Source: Aphelocoma coerulescens
Lineage: Eukaryota; Chordata; Aves; Passeriformes; Corvidae
Direction of reading: 5' to 3'
Assembly: GCF_041296385.1 (NCBI RefSeq)
Contig: NC_091022.1
Coordinates: 24,323,967 to 24,387,966 of the forward strand
DNA length: 64,000 nucleotides
Part shown: in pieces, positions 25,187 to 37,884 of the stretch
Position numbering within the stretch: the stretch's first letter is position 1
Layout of the letters: each line of letters starts with the position of its first letter
Translations under genes and position numbers: made by a program
The notes under the pieces: model-generated
The model's input: only the letters and a program-made list of their open reading frames with translations
What the model was told of the DNA's origin: nothing
The model's database searches: none

Positions 25187-28100
25187 GACATCAAGAAGCA
25201 ATCGTATGACCTTGCACTGCTTAGAAATCTGGGGATGCCTTTTCATGGCATCCTCTTGCCACAGGTGAGGCAACCATGTGTATTAGCCTTTAAGCTCAGT
25301 TTTCTTCTACAGCTTGGCAGATGGATTTCATGATTTGGAAAGGTCTGACTAAGCTGGAGAGGATGCATGTGCCTCAGATCTCTGCCTTGAACCCTTCTCC
25401 TGTCAAACAAAATGCAGGAGATGGACACAGCATGAAGTGTGGGAGTGGCTGTCATTCTGCTATGTCACGTCATCAGTCATCTCCCCTCCCCACCAGCCCG
25501 ACTTGGGAAAGATGGGATTCTTTCTACCTGTCTCAGTGAACAGTGCCAGGGGAGCACACACACATACAGCAGAGAACAGAAATAACCTAACCCGGCAGAA
25601 AGCAGGCAGGCTGTCACACCTCCAAGGGGAAAACTGATACAGCCTCTTGCTGCTCTTTCAAAATCAATTTCAGGCTGGTTCCACAAAAGAAATTGCATAA
25701 AGGGCATTAGATCTGGCAAGAGAGGCTGCCGTTCCCAGGATGATGTATGGGAGATGAGTAGAATTACCTGCATGCCTAGAGCTGGTACACAGCCTTTTAG
25801 GTTCAGCAGACTCTGTCTGTCCTTCCCCATCAGCAGGAAGATCAAAACAAAGTCTGCAGAGCCTCTTGTGGGGCTGGGCTTGTCTCTGCCACAGCTATCT
25901 TGGAGAACAGAACAAGGAGCACCAGTGGCAGCTGCTCAGCAAGGACCATCTGTAATGCTGTACCAAAGATGATCTGCTGCACAGCGATGCAGGGGAACCT
26001 CTTGTGCATCAGCAACGCAGTGCCACGGCTGCTCTGCTGCTCTGCCCTCTACCTGCCTTACCCCCTCTCCCAAACTCACCACCCCCTTCCCTTCTGCACC
26101 TAATGGAAGAAGCAAAGCAGAAAACACAAGACTAATTCCTACACACACCCTCTTGCAGGTGCCACCTCATTTCCTTCAAAGGCTCACCTGGAGTTGTCAT
26201 GGACAGTGGGACCATCATGAGCTTGTGGGGAAAGAGATGCTGAAGTCCTGGAACCATCCACTCAGCCAGTGCTCAGTGGGCCACCCCATAGAATGGGGAC
26301 ACCTGCTCAGGAGTTGTGTGATCCTCACACACTTGGATGTGCAGCAGGTAGAACATGATAAAACAGCTGAACACCTTCGGCCCCTGGATTTCATTTCTGT
26401 GGAAGAAGGAGACACAGGCAAGCAATGGTTGCTGTATTCCCCCAAGTGGCAAGGGCCTTGCACTGGCTTCTTCTCTCGCTTTTGTTTGGAGGTCAAATGC
26501 AATAGGAAATGCTAGAAGGTGGAAGTTCCCTCCAGCTGGTGGCCCTGTTTTTTTTCAGGCTGACAAAAGCTTGGAGATCTATAGCCCATTTAGGAGAGAT
26601 GAGGCCAATGGTGTCTCATGTTACTTGGTGAAATTAATGAAGTCTAATCTTTTTTTTCTCTTGAAAATTGAAATGCCTTGGGAAAACTGTATCCTCTGTC
26701 GCGTGGCTACAGGCAGTTCTCCTGAATAAGCTATTGTCAGGCCTCAGAGATGTGAGTCACAGCATCTTTAATCTCTGGGCAGGAGCGTTCTCCATGGCTT
26801 TCATGCTTTGGAATAAATCTTCAGAGATGTTCCCAAATTAAGCACGATTCCTTTCTAATCTCCTTGAACTTCTTCCTCTCCCCATTTTATCAGCCAGGCT
26901 CAAACACATTTCGCATGGCCTACTTCGAGGCAAACTGATTAATGCGATCGCTTCAGGTTTTAGGAGGGATCAGTGCTTACAGCACGGGAAAGGGCTCCTA
27001 CTGTTGCCGGCAGCCGCAGCTCCACAGTGGCTTGGGTGGCTTACAGGGATCTGCCTGTGAGCAGAGCTGACAGCAGAGAGTGGAATCACAGACTCACATG
27101 GGCACCTTCCCAAGTCCAGCAGGACTCAGTGTCCAGGCGATTCCCTGAGCCTGCAAGGATCAGAAGCAGCATCACGCTGTATAATGTGGCAGGTGCCTCC
27201 CAGGCTTGGGGAAGAAGGAGGGAGGAGCTGCTGGCCTGCAGCAGGGATGTGCTGTGCTGCCCAGTGGCACCGCTCCCCTTTGGCAGCAGCTGGGTACCAC
27301 AACCTCCTCCTGCTCCTTCAGCCAGAGGCAGCTGAGCAGAGCATCGCAGCTTGTGCTGCTCTGCTGCAGCTGGCACACATCTGGTGTAGAACAGAGGGTT
27401 TGGGTCTGCATCACTGCCACGTGGGATGCAGGCCTAGCTGTGGCGTGTGAAAAGCTCGAGTCAGTCAGGGGTAGAAAGGGATGTTGGAACGGGGCGGTGA
27501 AATGCATGGGAAAAACACTAACTCTGGATCCATACGAGTGTATTGATGTTGCTCACAGAGAGAAAACTGCTCCTCTCGGCTTTTGTGAATCAATTTTTCT
27601 GATAAAAGATGCAATCTCTGCCAACCTGCCTGTATTCAGCACATGCAGGTCATCTTCTGTTGTCTGACAGAGGGGCTGCTCACCTGTGGTGTCCTTGGAC
27701 AGCCCCCAAGAGCTCACAGCCTGCACAGACAAAAGCTGTGCAGCAATCAGCTGTGTTTTACAGACAAGGAGCGAGAGATGGAAGAACTCTGAGGGAAGGA
27801 ATCTCCCTCTGCAACTGCAGTTTTGAAGCAACAGAATCCTGAATCCAGGGCTACGTTTGCCTGGGGGTGGGAGACTCAGAAATATAAGTCACCCTTTGAT
27901 TTGACACCAGGCTTCAGACAGGGACAGGCTACAGTTTCTGGAGGTGAATGAAATAATAACTAAAATGCTGAAGTAAAAAAAAATACATTTTGTTGGGTAA
28001 CACCAAAACGGGACATTGCCCATGGAAAGCTGAACCTCATGGAGCTCCACAGAGCTCATGGAGCAGAGTAAATATTGATGGTGGAGGGGATAGGAGAAGC

Positions 28101-29389
28101 ACAACTAAATGAAAAAAAAGTCTTGACAGATACGGGCCTCCTGAAGCTGCTTGTTTCCTGCAGAGTCTCTGCTTCAAGCAGAGCAGGGTGATGAGGAGCC
28201 CTAGAGCTCCTGCCTTTGCAGTCTGGCCCATATGTCTACAGTCTTGTGCATTTTTTCCCCTTGATTGACAAGAGTGAAGGACCCTCGTGCTTTAGTGAGT
28301 GTATAATGGCTGCCTTGATGTCATTTATTGAAGCTTTGGAATAGCTGTGCTTTCTAATTACTTCTTCCCACCTGCCTGAAGAGCACCTTTTGCTTTCAGA
28401 TTAACTTCTTGCTGTCTCTTTGAACTTGTGCCTCTGTACTCCAAGCACCCCGGGTTTTGTGAGATCAAGGCAGGCTTGGTTAAGGTAAAAGGCAAGTAGT
28501 GATCAAGGTGGTTTTTATTTCCTTTCCTGCACACAGACGTGCCAGGTTTGCTGATTAGACTGTGTGTGGCACAATCAGAGCCCTTGTGCCTTCAAAGAGA
28601 CCCTCCAAGAAGAACAAGTTAGTAAGTGGCCTTTGAAGGGGAAAAGCCTTCTTCCTAGTCTTCAGAGTGGCATCAACAGTGTCCAGCATGAGCATCCATA
28701 TGCATTTCACATATATCCTGGATGTGTGCAGTGGATTCTTCGCTCTGGCAAGCAGAGAGATTTGGGGGCTGTGTGATAGGTGCCTCCTGTGTGAGTGACG
28801 TTTTGCAATTCAAGCTGCAAGGGCTGATTTACTGCAGACAGTTAAATGTCCTGGGTGGAAATGCCAAAGTCCAGATCCAGATGGAAATTCTCCACTATAT
28901 AGTGGGGTGGTGGTTTGACTGAGTTTAAATTGGCAACAATCACATTGTTCTTTCCGAACATGGATTCAGCAGAGCTTTTAAAATGCCAATTCACTGCAGT
29001 TTAGTTGTGGCATGGAGGAAAATCCTAAGGTTTTCCTGAATACAGATAGGACACTTAAGCATGAATGATAATCTGGAATTTGCAGCATCCTTATTGTCCA
29101 CAGCAATGGGGCAGGAGTTGTCCTTGGGCTTTGTGCAGCACTGAGCACACCAGCCAAGCTGAAAAAACTACATCCTCTCTTCCAAGATTTGTATCCTGCC
29201 CATCTGCGTCAAGCAGAGCATTAAGCTGCTGGTGGTCTCCTCAGAGATGGTGGTTTCTTACAGAAAACTAGAAATTATGTCAAGAGGGAGGTCTAGGGGT
29301 CACTTCCACCCAAAACATAAACTCAGCTGAAGGGTGTACTGCCTGCTCTTAAAAACTGCAGAGGTGGAAGGCCATCCCTGTCCAGACAA

Positions 29390-29720
29390 GGTTTTCCTTA
29401 ATTTCTGACCCATACATATCCTCTTGAGCTGCAACTGAAGCCTACCACTTCCTTTTCTACTTGTTGTCATCACTGAGAAGATGCCCTACTTCTCAAAAAC
29501 TTCTTATAAATTTGCAGATTGCTCTCATATTTCCATTTCCCAAGATTAAAACAATCACAGCCTCTTCAGTCTCCCTCTTCACTTTCTATTTTCAAGGGCT
29601 TTGATAGCGCTGGTCACTCTCACCTCCAAACACACTGAGACTGGGTAGCCAACACTGGACATGGAATTGCAGCATTGAGGGAAAGATGCTGTGCGGCATC
29701 TGATGGTTTATGCCTGATGA
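29390..29720 (-). mobile_element. Old CR1-like relic
   Basis: The forward strand shows the reverse complement of diverged CR1 3' sequence: a TTGAGCTGCAACTGAAGCCT region, a pyrimidine-rich 'cctcttcagtctccctcttc' region, and a TGGGTAGCCAACACTGGAC region, in the expected order. The match is loose, without coding blocks, and boundaries are approximate. Confidence 0.45.
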
Positions 29721-30160
29721 TACAGTCCAGGATGCAGCAGAGCTCCTTAAGAGCTGCACATGTGGTGGCTCCAGCAGCTGAGGACTTAAAGGAGCCCTGA
29801 CCACAATCTCCATCCACGCTAGAAATGATTGCTGCTTGCACACAAGCACTGCTCAGAGCAAACTGCAAAACCCTGCTGTAAAGCAGGACAAGTTACTTGG
29901 GAGACACGTGGGCTGAACCAAGCACAGCCCGTGTCCCGTGGAGTTATTCCTGGAGGCTGAGTTCTGCTTGGAGTCCATGGTGTCCTGTAAATGAGATGTT
30001 TCATGTTCCGGTGTCGCTGTCGAGAGGCATTTTGCACCAGCAGAGTTTCTCCCTCCTCTCCCCAGCTGCCTGTTTACTCCAGACCTGTCAGAACTGCATG
30101 TCTGGTTCCCCTGTGAAAAATTTGGTGCAAGCAGCCAAAGGATTTAAAAGTTATTAGGGG

Positions 30161-30183
30161 AAAAAAAAAAAAAAAAAAAAAAA
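30161..30183 (+). repeat. Poly-A run of 23
   Basis: Twenty-three consecutive A residues preceded by GGGG. No retrogene body was recognised beside it. Confidence 0.9.
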
Positions 30184-31844
30184 GGAAACAGCAGCATAAT
30201 TCTGCTTCCTTCAAAAATAAAGCTTAAAAAAGATGAAAGGTATTTGCCTTCACTCACTGTAGGCTCTAACTCGGCAGCCAGCTGGAGAGAATTTGGGAAA
30301 GCAATTCCAGGAGCCCGGAGCTCTTACTGTCAGTAAAACCTGCTGCTGGGACAGCGGAGCTGTCTCACTGCAATCCGCTTTCCTCTGCTTCCTGGCAGTT
30401 TCAGCTTTTTTACAGTGTTTTTTTTTTTGAGCTGAAAGTCCCCCAGAAGCTTGATCCACTTCCTGTGCAAGATGGCAAGCGCTTGCCCACAAATAGCAAG
30501 TCAATTCCTTGTCTGGCAGCCCAGGCTATGGCATTGAGGTTCTTCCTTTTTAATTTTTTCCTGCAGAGACTCATAAACATTCTTGTACAGGAGGAGAAAA
30601 CAAGGATGACAAACAAGGTGTCACAGCTTTAGAGTACATCTTGAAGTCTGTATTGTGGTGGGGCTCAGTGTGTCCAGCATGGCTGCTTTGGATGAAGCTG
30701 GTTGGGAGAACATCCACACTCAATTATTCATGTCCCTGCTGTGGACAGAGCCTGAAGTTTTCAGAAGTTCTGGCCCACATCTCTTCCTTTTAAAAGCTAC
30801 TTCCCCCATGACTGTAGATGCCACTTCACATCCTAGATCTCCTTCTATGACAATCCCAGGGCAGTGAGAGGCATTAGGACATTTTTCATTGGGGCACTGA
30901 ACCAGAAGGCTGAAAACTTGAGTTAGTGTGAGTGGGACAGGGGGTAGGGCTGCCCATCCTCAGAGGTCCTCAAAGCTCAACCAGAAAATGCCCAGAGCAA
31001 ACTGGTTTAATCTTTGAAGCTGGTCCTTGGAAGCTGGAACATGAACTTAGACTAGAGACTGCCAGAGGTCCCTCCTTACCCAAATGAGTCTGTGATTGCA
31101 GGCATCGTTTGGGGTAAAACTCATCTCTCTGGTCCTGAGGTCTCCATCTCCTGTAGAAGGCAAAGTCACCTTCCTGATTCTGCATTACCCATCCAGCTGA
31201 AATCATAAAGTGGAAAGTCAAAAATAAAATACCCAATCCCTTTTTTCAAGGCTGAAGATTGTTGTGCTTGTCAGACATTTCATTTTTTATGACATTTTCA
31301 CTGATTTTTTTTCCCCTGAAAATGTTATTGCTTTTTAGCTTGACTGAAAACCCTGCTTTCAGAGAGAACTTCCCAATAGCCATCTTGATAATGCTTTCTG
31401 TTGTTTTTTTAAAAACCCCAAATGATTAAAAAGCCCTCACTACAAATGGTGAAAAATCCCTCACAGTCTGCCTGTTTTGAACCCAGCAAAATGAGAACAA
31501 CAGATAGTTCTGTATTTTTCACGAAATAGTTCTTCCCCTTTATTTTTTTTAAGTCTTTCCATTCAGGCTGTGATCTTTTCAGGGCAAAAATTGCCTCTTT
31601 AACAATGTCATTTTCCAGCTCCCACTTACCCAAGGTTTTCAGTTTGGACGGGAGCTCTAAGTCGGATAATCATTCAAGACCACATTGTCTGGTTCAAAGC
31701 AGTGCTGACCATTTGAGCTCACAGCTCTAAACTAAGACTCTCAGTTTATTAAAGCCCTGAGTTTGAAGGTGGTTTTTTTTTTCCCCAGTAGCTTTTTTTC
31801 ACTGGTGCCCTGTTTGTTTTGCAAGCTATTATTAAAAAGAAACC

Positions 31845-31863
31845 TTTTTTTTTTTTTTTTTTT
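31845..31863 (+). repeat. Poly-T run
   Basis: Nineteen consecutive T residues in AT-rich sequence, with no recognisable SINE or retrogene on the reverse strand. Confidence 0.85.
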
Positions 31864-32029
31864 GGGAGATGCTGTAAATTCTTTGCTTTTCAGGAATTGC
31901 AGCTATCAGAAATGATTGTCTCAGTGCCTAAGAGATCTGCTCTTTCCCTTAACACTTACAAACATGTATCATGTTGATGAATTTAGATGGTCATTTAAAG
32001 GCAAATTGCTTGTCCTACTTTTTGCTTCT

Positions 32030-32190
32030 TATTGATTGTCATATAATTAACTGATTCATTTCGTTAATATAATCCAGAGTGCCTGTAACCCACTTAATCA
32101 GCAGAGCCTGATCGGAAGACTTGGGTTTAATTAGACTGCTCTAATTGCCCCAATGAAATGATGTTTCCTCTGTCCTGAGCCATTACTTAC
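32030..32190. promoter_or_regulatory. Candidate conserved non-coding element (TAAT-rich)
   Basis: Dense homeodomain-type cores occur here: ATAATTAACTGATT near 32042, TTAATATAAT near 32065, CTTAATCAG near 32094, GTTTAATTAGAC near 32126 and CTAATTGCC near 32142. There is no coding frame or repeat signature. The clustering and intermediate complexity resemble vertebrate enhancers, but this is inference and no conservation could be measured. Confidence 0.3.
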
Positions 32191-33445
32191 AGAAGCCAGG
32201 TTTTTTATTTTTGTATTGAGATTTAATCAGGGGCAGAGAGAATAATATTTTGCCTCCTGCCAGAGGGAGGACTTCTCTAAGCAAAGACAAAGGGGTTAGG
32301 GAGAGCAGTCCCACACGGTTAGAGGAGACACGTCCCTTACTACCTGGTAAGGACCCAGCAGGATCAGGGGCTGTACACGGTCCATAAGGCTGGGATCTGC
32401 CTTTGGATTTGCTCTGCAGCTCTCTGAGTGCTCAGTAAGTATCTGAGCTTGGCAAGGAAAATTGTAACTGATTGTAAATTTCTTGCAAAAATGGACCTTC
32501 ATCAGGACTAAGCCAATTTGCAAAATCAAGCTGAATTTGGGAAGACATTTCAGCCTCCCATCCTCCCCATAAGAAATGAGGGATGTGTTTTTAGAAGTGC
32601 CAATAGAGCTTGACTCTGATGTTTCCTAAATCCAGGCTTTTTCATATTCACAGGTTGTCTTGTTGGCTTGCATGTGCTTATAAAGGTGAGTGAGATAAGA
32701 CTGGCTAATTAGCTTGTAAACAAAATAGAACATTTTGCTTTGCATCAAATGAAATATTTTGGGTAGCTGAGTCAGACTTATGCATGTTTAAAAACATTTT
32801 GGCAAAAAAATTAAATTAGAGGCAAAGGTGGTGCAGGGGAAAATACCCTGTGGGGATTGCCTTCCTCTTGAATGAAGGGCTGGCTCCTGAAAGCAGTCCT
32901 GACAAGTGGGAAAATGCCTGAAGCACTCAAGCTGCTGATGGTTTTTCTCAGAGTGAGGGGATATCACTTGGTGGGTGAGCCTCTGTTTACAGGTACTTTT
33001 CAACCAGTGCCCTGAGCCTGAAGAGCTGATTAATGTGAAATTAGTACCACATTCTGTGATTAATGTTGGATGCAGCAACAACATAGGAGAAAGCTCCCGG
33101 TTTAGTCTCTGGAGGAGGTTGTTGCGTTACCTGGAGGCCATCCCTCTTCCTGCTATGCCGCTGCTCCCACATCCTCCTCTGTCTCTGGGTCACTAGTCCC
33201 TTCTCCATCTCATGACTCTCAAGCCATGGCCTGTGGCTCAGCACGGTGTGGAAGTCTCTGTCCTCCAGGCTGATTTCCAGCACAGGGGCAAGGAGGTATT
33301 TGGAGAAAGATGCAGCAAATCCGTGAGGAAGAAAGTGAGCTTGCAGCATTTCTGGTGCTCGGAGCTCACTGGAGCAGTGGCTGTGGAGATTTTTCCCTGC
33401 TCCTTTTGCCTTTGCTGCTTTAAGGAAATAGGATTTTGCGTGTCT

Positions 33446-33489
33446 CTTTTCTTTTCTTTTCTTTTTTCTTTTTTTTTTCTTTTTTTTTT
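33446..33489 (+). repeat. Pyrimidine-rich simple sequence
   Basis: Short (CTTTT)n units degenerate into a T-run. Nothing else is encoded here. Confidence 0.8.
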
Positions 33490-35983
33490 AAATAAACACG
33501 ATTAGCAAAGATTTATTTTTTTCTCTTCTAACAGTAATAAGGATTAGCTACCACTGGAGCCAAAGGGACAGCAGACAAATGAACCAAAAGAAACAGTGAA
33601 ATCTGGTACGTAATATTTGAAGGTGAAGGGCCCCCAGAGTGACTCAGGCAGGGTCACCCGGCTGTGCCACCCCGCCGAGGGACACAGAGCTGTGCCCTGG
33701 GTGTGCTCAGGCTGCAGTGGGTGATGGAGGGGGGGATGAGGGTCAGCCCCCTCAGCCCTTCCCCGCCAGGCACAGCTGTAAGAGCTGGAGGCTGTGCCAG
33801 CTCAGCATCCAGACGGCAGGGGGTGGGATGTGGATCAGCGCCTGACTCACATCACTCTGGGCTCGTGACTGTGTTCCTTCGGGTGGTAATCATGCAAACG
33901 TGCCAAGAGCAGCAGCAGTGCTGGGATCCTTGCTGCCGATCTCCTGTCTCCTTCCAGCCTGTGACCTGGCTGCGTGTAGAATGGCACCAGGCCTCCAGAA
34001 AGGAATAGGATTCTTCTGCCTGAAGTTAATATTTTCAAAGCACTCCATGTCCCCCCTCTCAGTAAGTAGCTGTGTTGAAAGGGCAGAAGAGCTGTCTCTG
34101 GTGGTGATGAGACGGGATCACAACTCCAGCTGGCAGTAACTTGGTATGATCATACTCAGTTTCCCTCTCGTGGTTTGCAAAGGAAATAACTGGAAAGATA
34201 TTTAATTACTTTCTGAGGTGAATATGGTCAAGCTATGTTGGTGCATCCTGCAGTCGTGGTCCCTGAGAAGTTTCACCTGAGAAGATGCAGGTGGCACTGC
34301 TGAATTTTGTTAAAGCTGTAGCTCTGCCCTTCTGGTCACAATTACAGATTTTTGCCTCTGCTTTCCACTGCAGAATGGCTGGAGCTGTTGGACACGGTAT
34401 GAAGTGTCCTTCCATTAGGAGATATTTTCTTACTTTATCTCTCCCTCATGCTGTTTTCTGCCTGCTACAAAGGTCACAAGTTCTCTTGCATAGGACCTGT
34501 CCTTATTCCTGCCTGTGAAGAGCTGGATAAGAGGCCCCAGTTCTTCCAAAACATTTCTTAAAAGTTTCCATGGGGAACTGGGCAAGGCCCGCTTTCCACA
34601 GAAAAGGAAGGACCCTCAAAAAGAAAAGAAAAAAAGGGGGAGGGTGTAAAAGAAAGGGGATGCCACAACTCAGGGAGGTCAGTGGAGAGCCACGGCATCC
34701 ACAGGGTCTGAGTGCAGCAGTGGTCCCAGGGGGATGTGGTGGTGGTTGACACCCAGGGAGTGCTATGAGCTCATACCACGGTGGTGACTGGAAGACAGGC
34801 TCTGTTTGATGTGGACAAACAATATAAATGAGAAATATTTTTGGACTGCTTTTTTGCTTAATTCTAGAGTCCCTGAGGAAGATGCTTGGCATCCTCCCCT
34901 TGCTTGTACTGGAGGGACTCAGTATCCTGCAGAGACAGCAAGGGAAATGACAGGATTATTCCCCATGGTGATTATCCTGTGATCTCTCAGGATCTCTCTG
35001 TATAAATGGGAGCTGATTACAGCAGAAAAGGAGTAAATTGTGTAATTAGAGAGGGGGAAGAGGGGAGGACTTAACCTCTACCTGATGGTGCTGGTTTGGA
35101 GAGAAGAGTGGAAAAGAGAACACTGAGCAGTGTCTGTGCTGGGCCCCACAGCCCTGGAAAGGGCTGACCTGGTCCCTGGCTGCTCTTGTTGCTTTGGGTG
35201 AGCCCTTTGATCTTCCCTTCTGGACAAAGAACAAAATATTTCTTTCTGCTGAGACTCTTGGCCAGTTTCTTTGCGAAGAAATTCCCTTCTGCATGTCCAC
35301 CTTGCCCCAGGCTTGCAGTGCCTTACGAGTCGACTGGCTGTACTCAGACATTGGCATCACCCCAAATTTCCCTCTGGGACTTGTCATGAATAGTTAAAAG
35401 AGAAAAGCCGTTGCAGGATGAAACCCACAGCAGTTCTGTGTTGGGTGTACAATGACTAAGATCTTTCCTGCTGCTCCACATGGAGCAGGAATTTTGCCTC
35501 CCCTTCCCTTTATTGTTGACCCAGCCTGGCCTGGGCCATAAAGTGTGTCTGTTCCCATTGCAGGGAAAAAAAACACACAGCAGAATTGCTCTCAGAGCCA
35601 TGGAGAGGGAGGCTATTAATGCGAATATTATTCATGCCAGGAAAAATAGCCAATTACCTTCCTATAGAACCACTCTCTGCCCAGTGAGCCAGTAATTGCA
35701 ACATCTAACATTCATCACAGAGCTCTGAAAGCACTTCGGGAATAAAATACTGGCAAATGGATGGACTTGAAAAAGACAGGGGAAAAAAGTAAACTTAAGG
35801 CACAGGATATTCAGGGGGTGTAAAATGGCTGCAGGGAATCCATGCCCACTTACCCCTTAAGTCCTACAGGTGCAAGGATTTGGCTTTGTCTTATATCCAC
35901 TCTATTTTATGTTTTAAAGGTCTGTAACTGTATTAATGTAGATGTTTAATAAACTGAATAGTAAAATAGGATGCAACTGAGGT

Positions 35984-36059
35984 GGGGATACTACCAAAGG
36001 GGCTTTCTTGGTGTATAAGAAGGGGATACTGCCAAAGGGGCTTTCTTGGTGTATAAGAA
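35984..36059 (+). repeat. 38-bp tandem duplication
   Basis: Two adjacent 38-bp copies, 35984-36021 and 36022-36059, differ at a single base (ACTACC versus ACTGCC). The unit starts GGGGATACT and ends GTATAAGAA. Near identity indicates a recent local duplication. Confidence 0.95.
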
Positions 36060-37399
36060 GGTCAGCTGTGCAACTGTGACGCAAGTAAGTTCTTGCATTT
36101 ATTTCCCGGGTTTACCAGTGAAACAACCAACAGAGGGGAAACCCATCCTCCCCTTTATCCTTTTCCTCCTTGGAGGAGGAAGAGAAGACAAAGTCCTTTC
36201 AAGAGCTGCAGGGCATTGAATATGTTTGCTCTGCTGGACTGAAGGCCACATTTCACTCCCTGCCTGTTCCCGGGTGCTCCATGGACAGCGTCTAGAGATT
36301 TGTCTGTTTTCTCAAGATTTATTAATGCTGTCAGCTGCTGAGGCCTCCAGGAACCCACAGGCTCTGGGAGATGTGCTCTGAGGCCTGTGAGCAGCACCTC
36401 TTCCCCACAAGCTGTGTGGGAATCTCATCCTGATGAGGATGCCTTTCCTACCCAGCAATGGAAGGGTTAACTGCATGTGTCAGAGGACTTGGCTCAGTTG
36501 TTTGGGGTTTTCCCTGTGTAGCCAGAAGGATAATTTAGCTGCGTGTCTTCAAAATGCTGCGGTTTTGCACCCTGTAAAACGTCTGTCCTTTAAATTGCTT
36601 GGTGAGCACCAGCCCTCATTTATCATGTCAGCTGTGATCCATGGAACAGCAGCAGCCTCGCTCTTTCCTGAGGACTAGCCCGCCCTTCTTTGAAGGAAAA
36701 CAAATCTATGCCGAAATTGCTGCTGCCCTGAGTTTGCCTTTTTGCCCTGGAGTCTCACAAATACCCTTTAGGGTGCTCCAAAGGGATTTTCTCTTTGTTC
36801 CATGAGTGCAAAAAACTATACTGGCCCATGTGCAGAGATTTTGGGTCAGCCGTAATGTCACATAAAATACAGGTAAAGCCAAACCTGTCAGAACAGGTAA
36901 GCTCGCAAAATAGCGTAAGACTGTGCCAAATTGAGACAAAATTGTAAAGGGACAGCTTCTCCCTCTGCACTGCTCTTTCCCGGGGTCACCCGCCTGCTCA
37001 TCACAACACCCAGGGCTGTAATTCCTGCTGCCAGGATTCTCTGCAGCCACGCCCACGCTCTCGTCTTCACACCTTTGTGTGGAGCCGGCTCCCTTCATCT
37101 CCCTGCCCGCACCCGAGCTGCTGAAGAGCTGAAAGAAATGGCTTAATTGCATATTCCCTTGGACTGATTTCCCTACTACAGTCTTACACCCTGACTCTCT
37201 TGTGGCACAACTTCTGTAGGCCAGCGCTACCCTTGCGTGAAGGGAACAGACCTGGCAGGATCTTTCTTTGGAAAGAAAAAAAAATAAATAAAATCCACTT
37301 TCTTCTTTTTTTTTTTTTTTTCCATTTTCTCTCCCAATCCCCCTTTGAACAGCTCTGCTTGACACAGACATTAATGATAAATCTCAAGCCTCTTATTGA

Positions 37400-37442
37400 T
37401 ACATATATATATATACACACACACATATCTATATATATATAA
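37400..37442 (+). repeat. (TA)n(CA)n dinucleotide tract
   Basis: Alternating TATATA, CACACACA and TATATA blocks lie directly before the pyrimidine tract of the RAD54L promoter region. Confidence 0.85.
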
Positions 37443-37477
37443 AGCAGTGGAGTGTATGTCTTTGCCGTGACCCCTTT

Positions 37478-37785
37478 CCTCCTTCCCTCCCTTCCTTTTT
37501 TTTCCTCCCTCCTTCTTTTTCCTTTTCCTTTTTCTCTTTTCTCCCTTTCCTTTCCCCTTTCCTTTCCCCTTTCCCCTTTCCTTTCCTTTCCTTTCCTTTC
37601 CTTTCCTTTCCTTTCCTTTCCTTTCCTTTCCTTTCCTTTCCTTTCCTTTCCTTTCCTTTCCTTTCCTTTCCTTTCCTTTCCTTTCCTTTCCTTTCCTTTC
37701 CTTTCCTTTCCTTTCCTTTCCTTTCCTTTCCTTTCTTTTCCTTTCCCCTTTTCCTTTCCCCTTTTCCTTTCCCCTTTTTCCCTCC
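37478..37785 (+). repeat. (CTTTC)n pentanucleotide satellite in a 300-bp pyrimidine tract
   Basis: The forward strand is almost pure pyrimidine for about 300 bp. The core at 37576-37735 is 32 perfect CTTTC units (160 bp), flanked by imperfect TTTCC/CCCTTT sequence. As period 5 is not a multiple of 3, all frames stay open, which explains the long lysine/arginine/glycine frames on the reverse strand. The tract ends about 160 bp before the RAD54L start codon. Such homopurine-homopyrimidine mirror-type sequence is known to form triplex (H-DNA) in vitro; any role here is inference. Confidence 0.97.
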
Positions 37786-37876
37786 GCGGAGCCCCGAGCG
37801 GGTCGATGCGGCTCGATGCGGCTCGGTGCTCGCTTGGCCACGCCTGTGGCCGGGGGGCGGAGCGGGCCCGGCGCTG

Positions 37877-37884
37877 TTCCCGCC
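37877..37884 (+). promoter_or_regulatory. E2F-like site
   Basis: TTCCCGCC, a close match to the E2F consensus, lies 61 bp upstream of the RAD54L ATG. Cell-cycle control of RAD54L by E2F is plausible; occupancy is not shown by sequence. Confidence 0.4.

Larger units (their letters stand above)
24626..37399. other. Gene-poor region upstream of RAD54L, no supported gene
   Basis: No exon chain, RNA gene or recognisable protein was found in this 12.8-kb stretch. The mammalian upstream neighbour LURAP1 has a distinctive conserved C-terminus that I looked for and did not find. The stretch holds poly-A/T runs, a CR1-like relic near 29.4-29.7 kb, a tandem duplication near 36.0 kb and two candidate conserved elements, each listed separately. 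Confidence 0.5.

Noticed and set aside
36706..37371. 221-residue reverse frame just upstream of the RAD54L promoter
   Set aside because: No recognisable domain, it contains an antisense poly-T derived Lys run, and has no splice or promoter evidence. A divergent promoter transcript is possible but unsupported.
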